From: CAVQGF01 sp045807945
GTDB taxonomy: Bacteria; Acidobacteriota; Terriglobia; Terriglobales; Acidobacteriaceae
DNA: 50,920 nucleotides
Reading direction: 5' to 3'
Assembly: GCA_045807945.1 (NCBI GenBank)
Contig: JBJMGI010000074.1
Coordinates: forward strand, 1 to 50,920
Position numbers and translations under genes: made by a program. Shown piece by piece: positions 7,760 through 14,963 of this stretch (positions within the stretch are counted from its first letter, which is position 1; each line of letters opens with the position of its first letter). The notes under the pieces are model-generated. The model saw only the letters and a list, made by a program, of their open reading frames with translations. It was not told the origin of the DNA and ran no database searches.

Positions 7760-9399
7760 GCTGCGCGCGCAAGCTCCGGCTGGCGCGATCGCGCTGCCAG
7801 GGCGTCTCGATACTTCGCGTAATCCCGTTTCAATCGAAGCTCTTCGTCGGAGTCGGGCATTGCAGCGGCCGCCATTTTGCAATAACCCATTCGGAATGCA
7901 GCATACGCAGTTACGAATGCCTGGATGCGAGGGCGCGCGTCGTCACCCGTGATCTCGAAATATTTTGCGAGAAAATGCTTGGCGACGCAGTCGCCCATCT
8001 CCCACTCTACAATTGCTCCCGCCAGGTCCCATGCGATATCGCACGGCCCCGGGAAGAAGTGGTCGTCACCATGCAGGCTGCCATCGGTCTTTAGGATTCT
8101 GCCATCCGAGTTACGGACCCACGCATGCGGCATCATGCGAGAGTCGGTGATCACCTTCGGCCCGCCCACCAGCACCGTGAGATCGAGATCCACTTCGTCA
8201 CTTCCAAACTCCTCGCGCAGATTTACCCGTGTCATCGTTTCGATTGACACAGCATCTCGCGAACGATCATTGGCTTGAAATTCATTCGCCCGAAACGCGC
8301 AATACTGCGCCATGCGCTCGACTAGGGTCTCGTCCAGCTGATCGCTGCGCATCGGCTCGCCTTCTAGCCATTCATAACGCGTGAAGCCGTCCTCTCGGCC
8401 CCATACTCGCGGACCGAACCCTGCCTCGCCGAGTTTGTTCGCGCGCTCGAATGCGGCCTCTCCGTATTTTCCCTGGCCTTCGAATTTCAGGAACGACGCT
8501 CTGTTGTGCGACAGGAATTTGCGTCGCTCCATGTGCGTCCATGCCGCCGGCCATGCGGACTGCTCGCTGAATACCTGTTTCCGTAGACCTCCCCAGGAAA
8601 CGTCTCGATGATCCTCAAATTGCAGAAACGAAGAAGCCGCGGCGATGGCGCGGAAGCGTGGCCACTCCGCCCGGCTGGTCTCAGAACAGAATGACGCGAT
8701 CTCCGGGACGCGGCTGCACAGAAAAATGATCTTCTCCGGCTCCACGCCTTCGATCTGCAGCGCGTTCGCAACCGAAAGAAATGACGACCCGCTCAGCCCC
8801 GGCCCTTCGTCGACGATCAGGAACATGTCGCTCGAGCGCTTCCGCTCGGCGATCCACTCGCGCTGCTCAGTAGAGAACCGGCACTCTCTTCGAAATGGAT
8901 GGCCGTGCGGCCGCACCGTTACTCGAGACGCTGCAATGCGATGCCGGCGCAACTCCGCCGCAACCACTGCGCTGAGAGTGGTCCCGATCGTACGGATGCC
9001 GAGGATCGCGGCTCCAGAAATATTGTTCAGCTTTTCGTCAACCACTCGCGCGTAATCAAGCGGATGCAGGGCATAGTAGGCGAATCCCTCCGGGATCTTC
9101 ACCGAAAGCTCGCCGGAGATGCCAACCGACTTCAGTATCTGCAAGCACCACTGCGAGACGGCCAACCGGTCGCCGCGCACCAGCGCCGAAGCCAGGCAAT
9201 CGGTGACTCCTGCAACCTGCGATGCTGCCACCTGCTGGCCCGCGTCCGCGAGCGAGCACTCCAATTCGCCGGCGCGCAGCAGCGCATCCTGCATGTGCTC
9301 TGGTTCGCTGGACGAATCAGCGCGGCGCATGGCCTCCGCTAGCTCATTGAGCAAGCGGCCAGCCAGCGCGAGCCGGTGGTTCTCTCGAAAGACGTACAT
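7756..9399 (-). CDS. Phosphoribosyltransferase-like/phosphotransferase-like fusion protein
   Basis: A 547-residue protein I cannot name. Residues about 100-235 look like a type I phosphoribosyltransferase fold. AAILGIRTIGTTLSAVVAAEL fits the PPi-loop region, and FLIVDEGPGLSGSS (193-206) resembles the PRPP-binding motif (hydrophobic strand, acidic pair, small-residue loop). Residues about 300-500 resemble an aminoglycoside-phosphotransferase/kinase-like fold, with FLKFEGQGKYG as a possible nucleotide-binding Lys strand, SLHGDDHFFPG (441-451) as a catalytic-loop-like HGDxH and CDIAWDLAG (453-461) as metal-site-like. The N-terminal 100 residues are helical and Cys-containing. The tiny duplicated-motif protein lies 36 bases upstream and may be co-transcribed. 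Both domain calls are from motif reading only. Confidence 0.6.
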   Translation of the reverse strand: MYVFRENHRLALAGRLLNELAEAMRRADSSSEPEHMQDALLRAGELECSLADAGQQVAASQVAGVTDCLASALVRGDRLAVSQWCLQILKSVGISGELSVKIPEGFAYYALHPLDYARVVDEKLNNISGAAILGIRTIGTTLSAVVAAELRRHRIAASRVTVRPHGHPFRRECRFSTEQREWIAERKRSSDMFLIVDEGPGLSGSSFLSVANALQIEGVEPEKIIFLCSRVPEIASFCSETSRAEWPRFRAIAAASSFLQFEDHRDVSWGGLRKQVFSEQSAWPAAWTHMERRKFLSHNRASFLKFEGQGKYGEAAFERANKLGEAGFGPRVWGREDGFTRYEWLEGEPMRSDQLDETLVERMAQYCAFRANEFQANDRSRDAVSIETMTRVNLREEFGSDEVDLDLTVLVGGPKVITDSRMMPHAWVRNSDGRILKTDGSLHGDDHFFPGPCDIAWDLAGAIVEWEMGDCVAKHFLAKYFEITGDDARPRIQAFVTAYAAFRMGYCKMAAAAMPDSDEELRLKRDYAKYRDALAARSRQPELARAA

Positions 9400-9435
9400 A
9401 GGGGCTTGGGGACAGCTACGGGGCCCGACGGCGGT

Positions 9436-9660
9436 TTAGGCGGCTTTCTTTCTGCTAGCGCGAGGAGAACGCGCCACGTCGCCTTCTTTGTCGATGAAGT
9501 ACAGGAATTGGTTGTCGCGCTCGACCGCATTGGGCACAAGCACGTTGGTCTCGCCCTCGCCGGATTTCGGCTTAGAGCAGACATTCCCGCTGCCATCGAT
9601 GAAATAAAGGAACTTCTTGTAATCGCGCTCGAGGTTCAGTTTCTTGACTTTCTCAGCCAT
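9436..9660 (-). CDS. Small protein with a duplicated FLYFID motif
   Basis: A 74-residue basic protein of unknown function. It contains two copies of a short unit: FLYFIDGSGNVCSKPKSG (about residues 17-34) and FLYFIDKEGDVARSPRAS (about 52-69). These look like repeated beta-hairpins with an FID-x(1-2)-GxV turn. They are separated by a segment with a conserved-looking NAVERDNQ. The C-terminus is Arg/Lys/Ala-rich and could bind nucleic acid. It lies upstream of the phosphoribosyltransferase/kinase fusion on the same strand. No signal peptide or membrane segment is visible. Confidence 0.62.
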   Translation of the reverse strand: MAEKVKKLNLERDYKKFLYFIDGSGNVCSKPKSGEGETNVLVPNAVERDNQFLYFIDKEGDVARSPRASRKKAA

Positions 9661-9716
9661 GTCAGTCGGCTCCTGGGGAACTTGGATTCAGGTTCCTAAG
9701 GCTTCGATGCCCTGCT

Positions 9717-9740
9717 TCAGAGAGAAAATCAGAGAGAAAA
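9717..9740. repeat. 12-bp perfect tandem duplication
   Basis: TCAGAGAGAAAA occurs twice head-to-tail (9717-9728 and 9729-9740), ending 1 base before the 3' end of the SH3 lipoprotein gene. It is probably a replication-slippage duplication in the short intergenic gap. Confidence 0.8.
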
Positions 9741-9741
9741 G

Positions 9742-10785
9742 CTACCGGCGGGAGTGCCGGGATTTGGCAGGGGGTGCCTCCCCAAGCGCCAAAACGCGCC
9801 GCACGATCACGTCTTTGAGGCTGTATTTACGCTCCTGGAGCGGCTGGCCGTCTTCCTTGGCGCGGAGGCTAAAAACGGGCAAACGACCCTCTTTGCCGAA
9901 GTCCTGGGTGCCCACCTGGATGGGCAGTTCGCCTTCCAGATGCTCTTTGTAGGCCGTTTCGTACCGCTCGCGGCGCTGGTTCCAGGTGAAAACTTTGATC
10001 TGGTCGAAGTCGTACGGCAGCCCGCCCTTGTTCTCGCTCATTGCCATCAGGTACTGGGGGACCATTTTGCTGTCCTTCTGAGCGTTACTGTGCACCTCGT
10101 TGAGCTTGAACCAGGCAATGATCTTCTTCCCCTCGGCGTATTCGGCGATTTCCAGGGGGACGTCCACGTCCAAGTTGCGTCCCACGACCCATCCCACATG
10201 GCCGTCCGCTCCGCGTACCAGCCACCAATCTTCATAGACAGGATCAGCAGGTTTCGCATTCTTCGGGTCGATTATCGGCACCGCTTTCACCGCCTTCTCC
10301 GTCGAAGCGCGCTTCAGCATTTCGACCTTGTCCTTCTCTTTCAGCATGTAAAGGAAGTCGGCATCGCGCTGCGGCTCCACTCGCATGCGCAGGTCGGTGT
10401 CGGCGGAGGCGTGCCCTTGCACCAACGCACCTTTGCTCTCCGCCGCAAGTTTCTGGACCGCGTTGTACACGCCCTGGTCCACGATGTACTTCTGCTCGAT
10501 CCAACCTTCTTCGCCGGCCGCATCGCGCACGCGCAGCCAACGCTTGTTCTTGCTGCGCTCGAGCACATCGAGAATGTCGCCGTTCTTCACGTTGCCGACT
10601 TTGTTGTACACGTCGGCAACGCGGTCACGCAGCGTGACCTGCTGCGCGGCGACATAGACTTTTTCCTTGGGAGCGGAATTGCGTTTGCAGCCCGTTGCGA
10701 GGAACAGAGTTGTCCCTAGAACGAACGCGAAGATAAATGTACGGCGGAGCACATACCAATATAGCAAGTGTGCTTGTGACTTCAA
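9742..10785 (-). CDS. Lipoprotein with bacterial SH3 domains
   Basis: A 347-residue (or 336-residue) exported protein. An N-terminal basic and hydrophobic segment ends in LATGC, a lipobox-like site with Ala rather than Leu at -3. Two SH3b-like domains follow: about 42-105 (ending WLRVRDAAGEEGWIEQKYI) and about 120-210 (ending WWLVRGADGHVGWVVGRNL). A conserved C-terminal region (about 215-335) of unknown fold comes last. Such proteins usually sit in the periplasm and bind peptidoglycan or partner proteins. TTG at 10785 overlaps the pfkA stop (TTGA), suggesting translational coupling. GTG at 10752 is an alternative start that places the signal peptide nearer the N-terminus. Confidence 0.75.
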   Translation of the reverse strand: MKSQAHLLYWYVLRRTFIFAFVLGTTLFLATGCKRNSAPKEKVYVAAQQVTLRDRVADVYNKVGNVKNGDILDVLERSKNKRWLRVRDAAGEEGWIEQKYIVDQGVYNAVQKLAAESKGALVQGHASADTDLRMRVEPQRDADFLYMLKEKDKVEMLKRASTEKAVKAVPIIDPKNAKPADPVYEDWWLVRGADGHVGWVVGRNLDVDVPLEIAEYAEGKKIIAWFKLNEVHSNAQKDSKMVPQYLMAMSENKGGLPYDFDQIKVFTWNQRRERYETAYKEHLEGELPIQVGTQDFGKEGRLPVFSLRAKEDGQPLQERKYSLKDVIVRRVLALGEAPPAKSRHSRR

Positions 10786-11867
10786 TCTCCGAAGCTGACG
10801 CCGGTCGCGCGCGCCGTGTGCACCATGTCGCCTTTGGGGTCGACTACTTTGATCTGGCCGACCGCGTCCTGTATCTCGCAGCTCTCGATGTTCGAGTTCA
10901 TCAGGCAGACCATGCGGCCAAAGTCGCCAGTCGCGATCAGGTCCACCGCCGCCACACCGAACCGCGTGCTCAAGATGCGATCAAAAGGCGACGGTGAACC
11001 GCCGCGCTGGATGTGGCCCAGCACCGTCACGCGCACCTCGCGCTTGGTCACGTGACCGATCGCATCGCCGATCAGGTTCCCCATGCTGCCCTGGCGCGAA
11101 GACGATCGCCGCTCCTTGCCGATGTAGATCTCGAGATCTGGTGGCATGTTGATGCCTTCCGCCACCACAACAATGGTGAAGCGCTTTCCGTTGGCCTCGC
11201 GCTCCTCGACAAATTTGCAAACATTCGCGATCGTGAAGTTGATCTCCGGGATCAGAATCACGTGCGCGCCGCCGGCAATACCGGACTCGAGCGCGATCCA
11301 TCCCGCATCGCGCCCCATCACTTCCACCACCATGATGCGGTGATGCGACTCGGCCGTGGTGTGAATCTTGTCGATGGCGTCGGTAACCGTGTGGAGCGCC
11401 GTATCGAAACCGAACGTGACCTCAGTCGCCTGCAGATCGTTGTCGATAGTCTTCGGCACGCCGACCACATTCATGCCGAGCTTCTGTAGCTCGTATGCGA
11501 TCTTCTGTGTCCCATCGCCGCCGATGACGATCAGCGCATCAATGCCCATCTGCTTCGCGTTGTGAATGATCTTGTCGGAGATGTTCTGCACCGAGCCATC
11601 GGGCATCTTGTAATGGAACGGATCGCCACGATTGGTGGTGCCGAGGATGGTGCCGCCGCGCGGCAGGATTCCGCTGACATCTTTCAGCTGAAGCTCGCGC
11701 GACTTTTCCGGCCAGATCAGGCCATCGAATCCATCCTGGATCCCAATGACCTTCCACTTGTGTTTGAGGACTGCCGATTTCACCGCTGCGCGGATCACCG
11801 CGTTCAGGCCCGGGCAATCGCCGCCTCCCGTGCTGATGCCGATCGTTTTTACCTTGCTGTGCGTCAC
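10782..11867 (-). CDS. pfkA: 6-phosphofructokinase
   Basis: Phosphorylates fructose 6-phosphate to the 1,6-bisphosphate in glycolysis. Near the start is the nucleotide-binding STGGGDCPGLNAVIRA. The active-site VPKTIDNDL follows, where the Asp of the TIDND motif is the catalytic base. Next comes the MGRDAGWIAL segment that binds the sugar phosphate. The PKTIDNDL and GGDGT motifs (rather than GGDGS) suggest the clade of mixed ATP/PPi-type PFKs, so the phosphoryl donor is not certain. A start at GTG 11867 (361 residues) puts the catalytic core at the N-terminus. The open frame extends to GTG 11954, but that extra stretch is Cys/His-rich and not PFK-like. Confidence 0.92.
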   Translation of the reverse strand: MTHSKVKTIGISTGGGDCPGLNAVIRAAVKSAVLKHKWKVIGIQDGFDGLIWPEKSRELQLKDVSGILPRGGTILGTTNRGDPFHYKMPDGSVQNISDKIIHNAKQMGIDALIVIGGDGTQKIAYELQKLGMNVVGVPKTIDNDLQATEVTFGFDTALHTVTDAIDKIHTTAESHHRIMVVEVMGRDAGWIALESGIAGGAHVILIPEINFTIANVCKFVEEREANGKRFTIVVVAEGINMPPDLEIYIGKERRSSSRQGSMGNLIGDAIGHVTKREVRVTVLGHIQRGGSPSPFDRILSTRFGVAAVDLIATGDFGRMVCLMNSNIESCEIQDAVGQIKVVDPKGDMVHTARATGVSFGD

Positions 11868-11938
11868 TGTGATTGCGCGATTGTAGCAAACCGAAATTTG
11901 ATGCGGATGCGGGCCGCCATGCGAGCAACAGCTCACCG

Positions 11939-11944
11939 TATAAT
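11939..11944 (+). promoter_or_regulatory. Probable -10 box for the M28 peptidase gene
   Basis: A perfect TATAAT lies 41 bases before the ATG at 11985. No good -35 is visible at 16-18 bases upstream. On the opposite strand the same bases give TTATAC, which could serve the divergent pfkA, so the two genes may share an overlapping core promoter. Confidence 0.4.
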
Positions 11945-11984
11945 TGCACTTCACCTCACAAAGAGAGACACGTCTGCATCAGCC

Positions 11985-12998
11985 ATGCGAAAAATACTTT
12001 TTACTCTTTTAATCCTCGTCACAACCACGGCTGCCCTCTGCGAAGACCAGAACGACGTTTGCAAGCCCTGCATCCGTGCTCATGAGCACTTTCTCGCGTC
12101 TGACGCGATGCAAGGCCGAGGCAGCGCCACTGCCAACGAGCTTCTCGCGGCGGAATACATCGCTGCTCAACTTGAGCAGTATGGGATCCAGCCCGCGCTG
12201 CCCGGCGGCTTCATCCAAACCGTGGTGCAGGACGTCGACCTTTCCAAGCTGCCGCTCGACCGTATGCCAGCCCAACTGAGCCGCGGATTCAAGAACGCCG
12301 TGCAGAATGGCAAGCTGACTACCCGAAACGTGATCGGGATCGTGCGCGGCACAGATCCAAAACTGAAGGACCAGGTTATCCTCTTGTCCGCGCACATGGA
12401 CCACATGGGAGTGGTCCCGGAAGAGGCGCTCAACGGCGACGCAATCTTCAATGGAGCTGACGATGACGCTTCGGGCGTCACGGCAGTGCTCGAGATGGCC
12501 CGCTCACTCGCGAACTCAAAACCGAACCGCACCATCATGTTCGCGTTCTTCGGGAGCGAGGAGCTCGGAGGCTATGGTGCGAAATACTTCCTCGCGCATC
12601 CGCCTGTTCCTCTAACCTCGATAGTCGCAAATCTGGAATTTGAGATGATCGGCCGCTCCGATCCGGCGGTGGCGCCGCACACTCTATGGCTAACCGGGTT
12701 TGAGAGATCGAATCTTGGTCCCGAGCTTGCCAAGCATGGAGCGCGGCTGGTGCAAGATCCACACCCTGAAGCGAAATTCTTCATGCGATCTGATAACTAC
12801 ACACTAGCGAAGCAAGGTGTGGTGGCCCATACCGTCTCAAGTTTCGGCTTGCACAAGGAATATCACCGGCCGAACGATGATATCGCGCACCTGGATTTCG
12901 ACCACATGTCCGACGCAATCGGCTCGATGATCAAACCTATCCGCTGGCTAGTGGATTCCGACTTCACACCTGAATGGCTACCCGGGCAGAAGCCATAG
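11985..12998 (+). CDS. Secreted M28-family zinc aminopeptidase
   Basis: A 337-residue exported metallopeptidase of the M28 (aminopeptidase Y/S) family. The signal peptide is about residues 1-18. Zinc-site motifs are in family order: LLSAHMDHMG, GADDDASGVTAVLEMA (bridging Asp), FFGSEELGGYGAKY (catalytic Glu pair), LEFEMIGR and the final HKEYHRPNDDIAHLDF with the last zinc His. The ATG at 11985 begins the signal peptide. The frame is open upstream but overlaps the divergent pfkA, so the longer version is rejected. Possible overlapping divergent promoters lie in the gap. Confidence 0.88.
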   Translation: MRKILFTLLILVTTTAALCEDQNDVCKPCIRAHEHFLASDAMQGRGSATANELLAAEYIAAQLEQYGIQPALPGGFIQTVVQDVDLSKLPLDRMPAQLSRGFKNAVQNGKLTTRNVIGIVRGTDPKLKDQVILLSAHMDHMGVVPEEALNGDAIFNGADDDASGVTAVLEMARSLANSKPNRTIMFAFFGSEELGGYGAKYFLAHPPVPLTSIVANLEFEMIGRSDPAVAPHTLWLTGFERSNLGPELAKHGARLVQDPHPEAKFFMRSDNYTLAKQGVVAHTVSSFGLHKEYHRPNDDIAHLDFDHMSDAIGSMIKPIRWLVDSDFTPEWLPGQKP

Positions 12999-13001
12999 CT
13001 C

Positions 13002-13027
13002 AAAAAAAATGCCGCCCAAAAGGCGGC
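13002..13027 (-). terminator. Rho-independent terminator for the nadA-DUF2203 operon
   Basis: On the minus strand GCCGCC (13022-13027) pairs with GGCGGC (13011-13016) around a 5-base loop. It is followed, after one A, by eight T residues (13009 down to 13002). It begins 23 bases beyond the DUF2203 stop. Confidence 0.88.
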
Positions 13028-13039
13028 TGGATCTTTTTC

Positions 13040-13071
13040 GAAGCGCTCCTTAGTTGGGGCGCTTCTTTTTT
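13040..13071 (+). terminator. Rho-independent terminator for the M28 peptidase gene
   Basis: GAAGCGC (13040-13046) pairs with GCGCTTC (13059-13065) around a 12-base loop, followed by TTTTTT. The stop codon of the convergent DUF2203 gene (13050-13052) sits inside this loop, so the plus-strand terminator overlaps minus-strand coding sequence. Confidence 0.82.
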
Positions 13072-13490
13072 GATTTCGTGATGCGTTCGTCGATCGGCTT
13101 GCGACCCCGGAAGCCTTCTTCCAGGCCATGCCAGTGGGTGATGCCCTTCTCGCCCATCTTCCAGCAGAGCAGGATGACCTGCTCTTCCACGACGCACGGG
13201 AAATCGAGCAACCCGGTGTCGAGGTCTTTCACCTGCACGCCGATGGAATCGATCTCAGCCAGCGTGTCTTTCGCGCGCTGCACGGCTTTATCTTTTTCGG
13301 CGCGACGGCCCGCGAGCGTAAGGATGTCTACCGACATTCCACCATTCATGAAGATGCGCTGCTTCAAATCTTCGAACTGCGCGTCCACGCTCTCAACGGT
13401 CTGCTTGGAATCGACTGCGGCGCGCAGCAAGCCCTCTAAGATCGGCAGAAGCGTTTGCGCTTCATCGAAAGTAAAATATTTTTCTGCCAT
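13050..13490 (-). CDS. DUF2203 family protein
   Basis: A 146-residue soluble protein of the DUF2203 family, opening with KYFTFDEAQTLLPILEGLL. The first half is mostly charged helices. The second half has the conserved DxGLLDFPC...VLLCWKMGE...HWHGLEEGFRGRKPI pattern. Function is unknown, although the conserved Cys/His/Trp set is striking. It follows nadA by 5 bases on the same strand, so it is very probably co-transcribed. The C-terminal KSKKKRPN tail is basic. The gene ends inside the opposite-strand terminator. Confidence 0.85.
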   Translation of the reverse strand: MAEKYFTFDEAQTLLPILEGLLRAAVDSKQTVESVDAQFEDLKQRIFMNGGMSVDILTLAGRRAEKDKAVQRAKDTLAEIDSIGVQVKDLDTGLLDFPCVVEEQVILLCWKMGEKGITHWHGLEEGFRGRKPIDERITKSKKKRPN

Positions 13491-13495
13491 CTCTG

Positions 13496-14608
13496 CTATT
13501 GGATCTCCAACATTCTATCGAGGGCCACGCGCGCCCAGTGTTTCACTTCGTCTTTGACTTTGATCTGGTTGACGACTGTTCCATCCGCCAGGTTTTCCAG
13601 CGCCCAGCAAAGATGCTGCGGCGTGATGCGGAACATGGTGGTGCAGAGGCAGCCGGAGTCGTCGAGCGACATGATCATCTTATCGGGATTCTCTTTCGCC
13701 AACCGATTCACCAGATGGATCTCGGTACCCACGGCGAACTTCGCGCCGGCCGGCGCAGCTTCAACCGTTCTGATGATCTTGTCGGTCGAGCCGAGCGAGT
13801 CGGCTTTCCGGCAGACCTCCCACCGGCACTCGGGATGTGCGATCACGTGAATGCCCGGGTGCTCTGCCCGGACTTTATCGACGTGCTCAGGCAGGAAGCG
13901 TTGATGTACCGAGCAGTGTCCCTTCCACAGAATGACGCGCGCTTTGCGCAACCGCTCCGGAGTCGTGCCGCCGAAGAGCATGAACGGGTCCCACACCACC
14001 ATCTCTTCCCGCGGGATTCCCAAGGCGTAGGCGGTATTGCGGCCGAGGTGCTGGTCGGGCATAAAAAGGATTTTTTCAGTTTTCGCGAACGCCCACTTCA
14101 TCGCGCCGGCAGCGTTCGATGATGTGCAAACCACTCCGCCGCGCTCGCCGCAGAATGCTTTGATGGCGGCCGTCGAATTCATGTAGGTGATGGGCGTAAT
14201 CTTGTCACCCGCGTCGCTGGTGATTCCCGCGCGGACCAGCTGCTCCCAGCAGTCCTCGACTTGCGTGATCTCGGCCATATCGGCCATGGAGCAGCCAGCG
14301 TTCAGGTCGGGCAAAATGACTTTTTGATTGGGGCGGCTCAGCACGTCAGCGCTTTCTGCCATGAAGTGCACGCCGCAAAAAATAATGTACGGAGCTTTCG
14401 CCTGTCCGGCTAATTGTGAAAGGCGGTAGGAGTCGCCGCGATGATCGGCAAACTGAATGACCTCGTCGCGCTGGTAGTGGTGTCCAAGAATGACGACATC
14501 GCCCGCAAGTTCGCGCCGTACCGCCGCGATGCGGGATGTCATAGATTCATCCGGTTGGACTAAATAGTTCTCCAGCCGGCACGAAGGTGCGATAGCAGTC
14601 GTAGCCAA
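13496..14608 (-). CDS. nadA: Quinolinate synthase A
   Basis: NadA condenses iminoaspartate with dihydroxyacetone phosphate to form quinolinate in de novo NAD synthesis, using a [4Fe-4S] cluster. The 370-residue protein shows GHHYQRDEVIQFADHRGDS, FCGVHFMAESADVL (cluster Cys), VCTSSNAA (cluster Cys) and the C-terminal SGCLCTTM (cluster Cys). It also has the repeated His and substrate-binding motifs PDQHLGRNTA and AHPECRWEV. Length fits the long NadA type. It heads an operon with the DUF2203 gene. nadB and nadC are not in the window. Confidence 0.95.
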   Translation of the reverse strand: MATTAIAPSCRLENYLVQPDESMTSRIAAVRRELAGDVVILGHHYQRDEVIQFADHRGDSYRLSQLAGQAKAPYIIFCGVHFMAESADVLSRPNQKVILPDLNAGCSMADMAEITQVEDCWEQLVRAGITSDAGDKITPITYMNSTAAIKAFCGERGGVVCTSSNAAGAMKWAFAKTEKILFMPDQHLGRNTAYALGIPREEMVVWDPFMLFGGTTPERLRKARVILWKGHCSVHQRFLPEHVDKVRAEHPGIHVIAHPECRWEVCRKADSLGSTDKIIRTVEAAPAGAKFAVGTEIHLVNRLAKENPDKMIMSLDDSGCLCTTMFRITPQHLCWALENLADGTVVNQIKVKDEVKHWARVALDRMLEIQ

Positions 14609-14884
14609 TTTGTGTTCCGCCTTCAGTCCTGCTTCGGTTGGATTTAAAAAAATCCGCAGCAGAACGGGGATGTTGAAAGCATTTCTCCGGCTCCAGTCAT
14701 TCCACTGCCGCGTGGCGGCCCGAACGACGGGGTTGTTGAAGCCGACTTACATCTTCACTTCTATAAGATTCGCGTTTGTACCCCGGCGACTCACTTTTCC
14801 AAGGCAGTAAGCGAATACCCTTATTCTCGCTCCAAACCAGCTCTGGTTGCAAGCAAAGCAGTGTTGAAGCCGCTAAATTGAGAC

Positions 14885-14912
14885 TTGCGTGGCCGAAAAG
14901 CGGAGATATAAT
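14885..14912 (+). promoter_or_regulatory. Promoter of the TonB-dependent receptor gene
   Basis: A perfect TATAAT (14907-14912) is preceded by TTGCGT (14885-14890) at 16 bases. The start near 14919 gives a leader of about 45 bases with AAGGAG (14950-14955) before the ATG at 14964. The promoter lies inside the in-frame extension of the receptor ORF, which argues against an upstream start. The remaining 14609-14884 gap holds no gene; a short GGATTT/AAATCC hairpin (14640-14655) is its only other structure. Confidence 0.62.
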
Positions 14913-14963
14913 CGCGGGCACACTTTTGTGCAGCTCACAATCGGCAAGCAAGGAGCATTCCTT

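Noticed and set aside
9754..10719. 321-residue plus-strand open frame opposite the SH3 lipoprotein
   Set aside because: It lacks any recognisable domain while the minus-strand frame has SH3 domains and a signal sequence.
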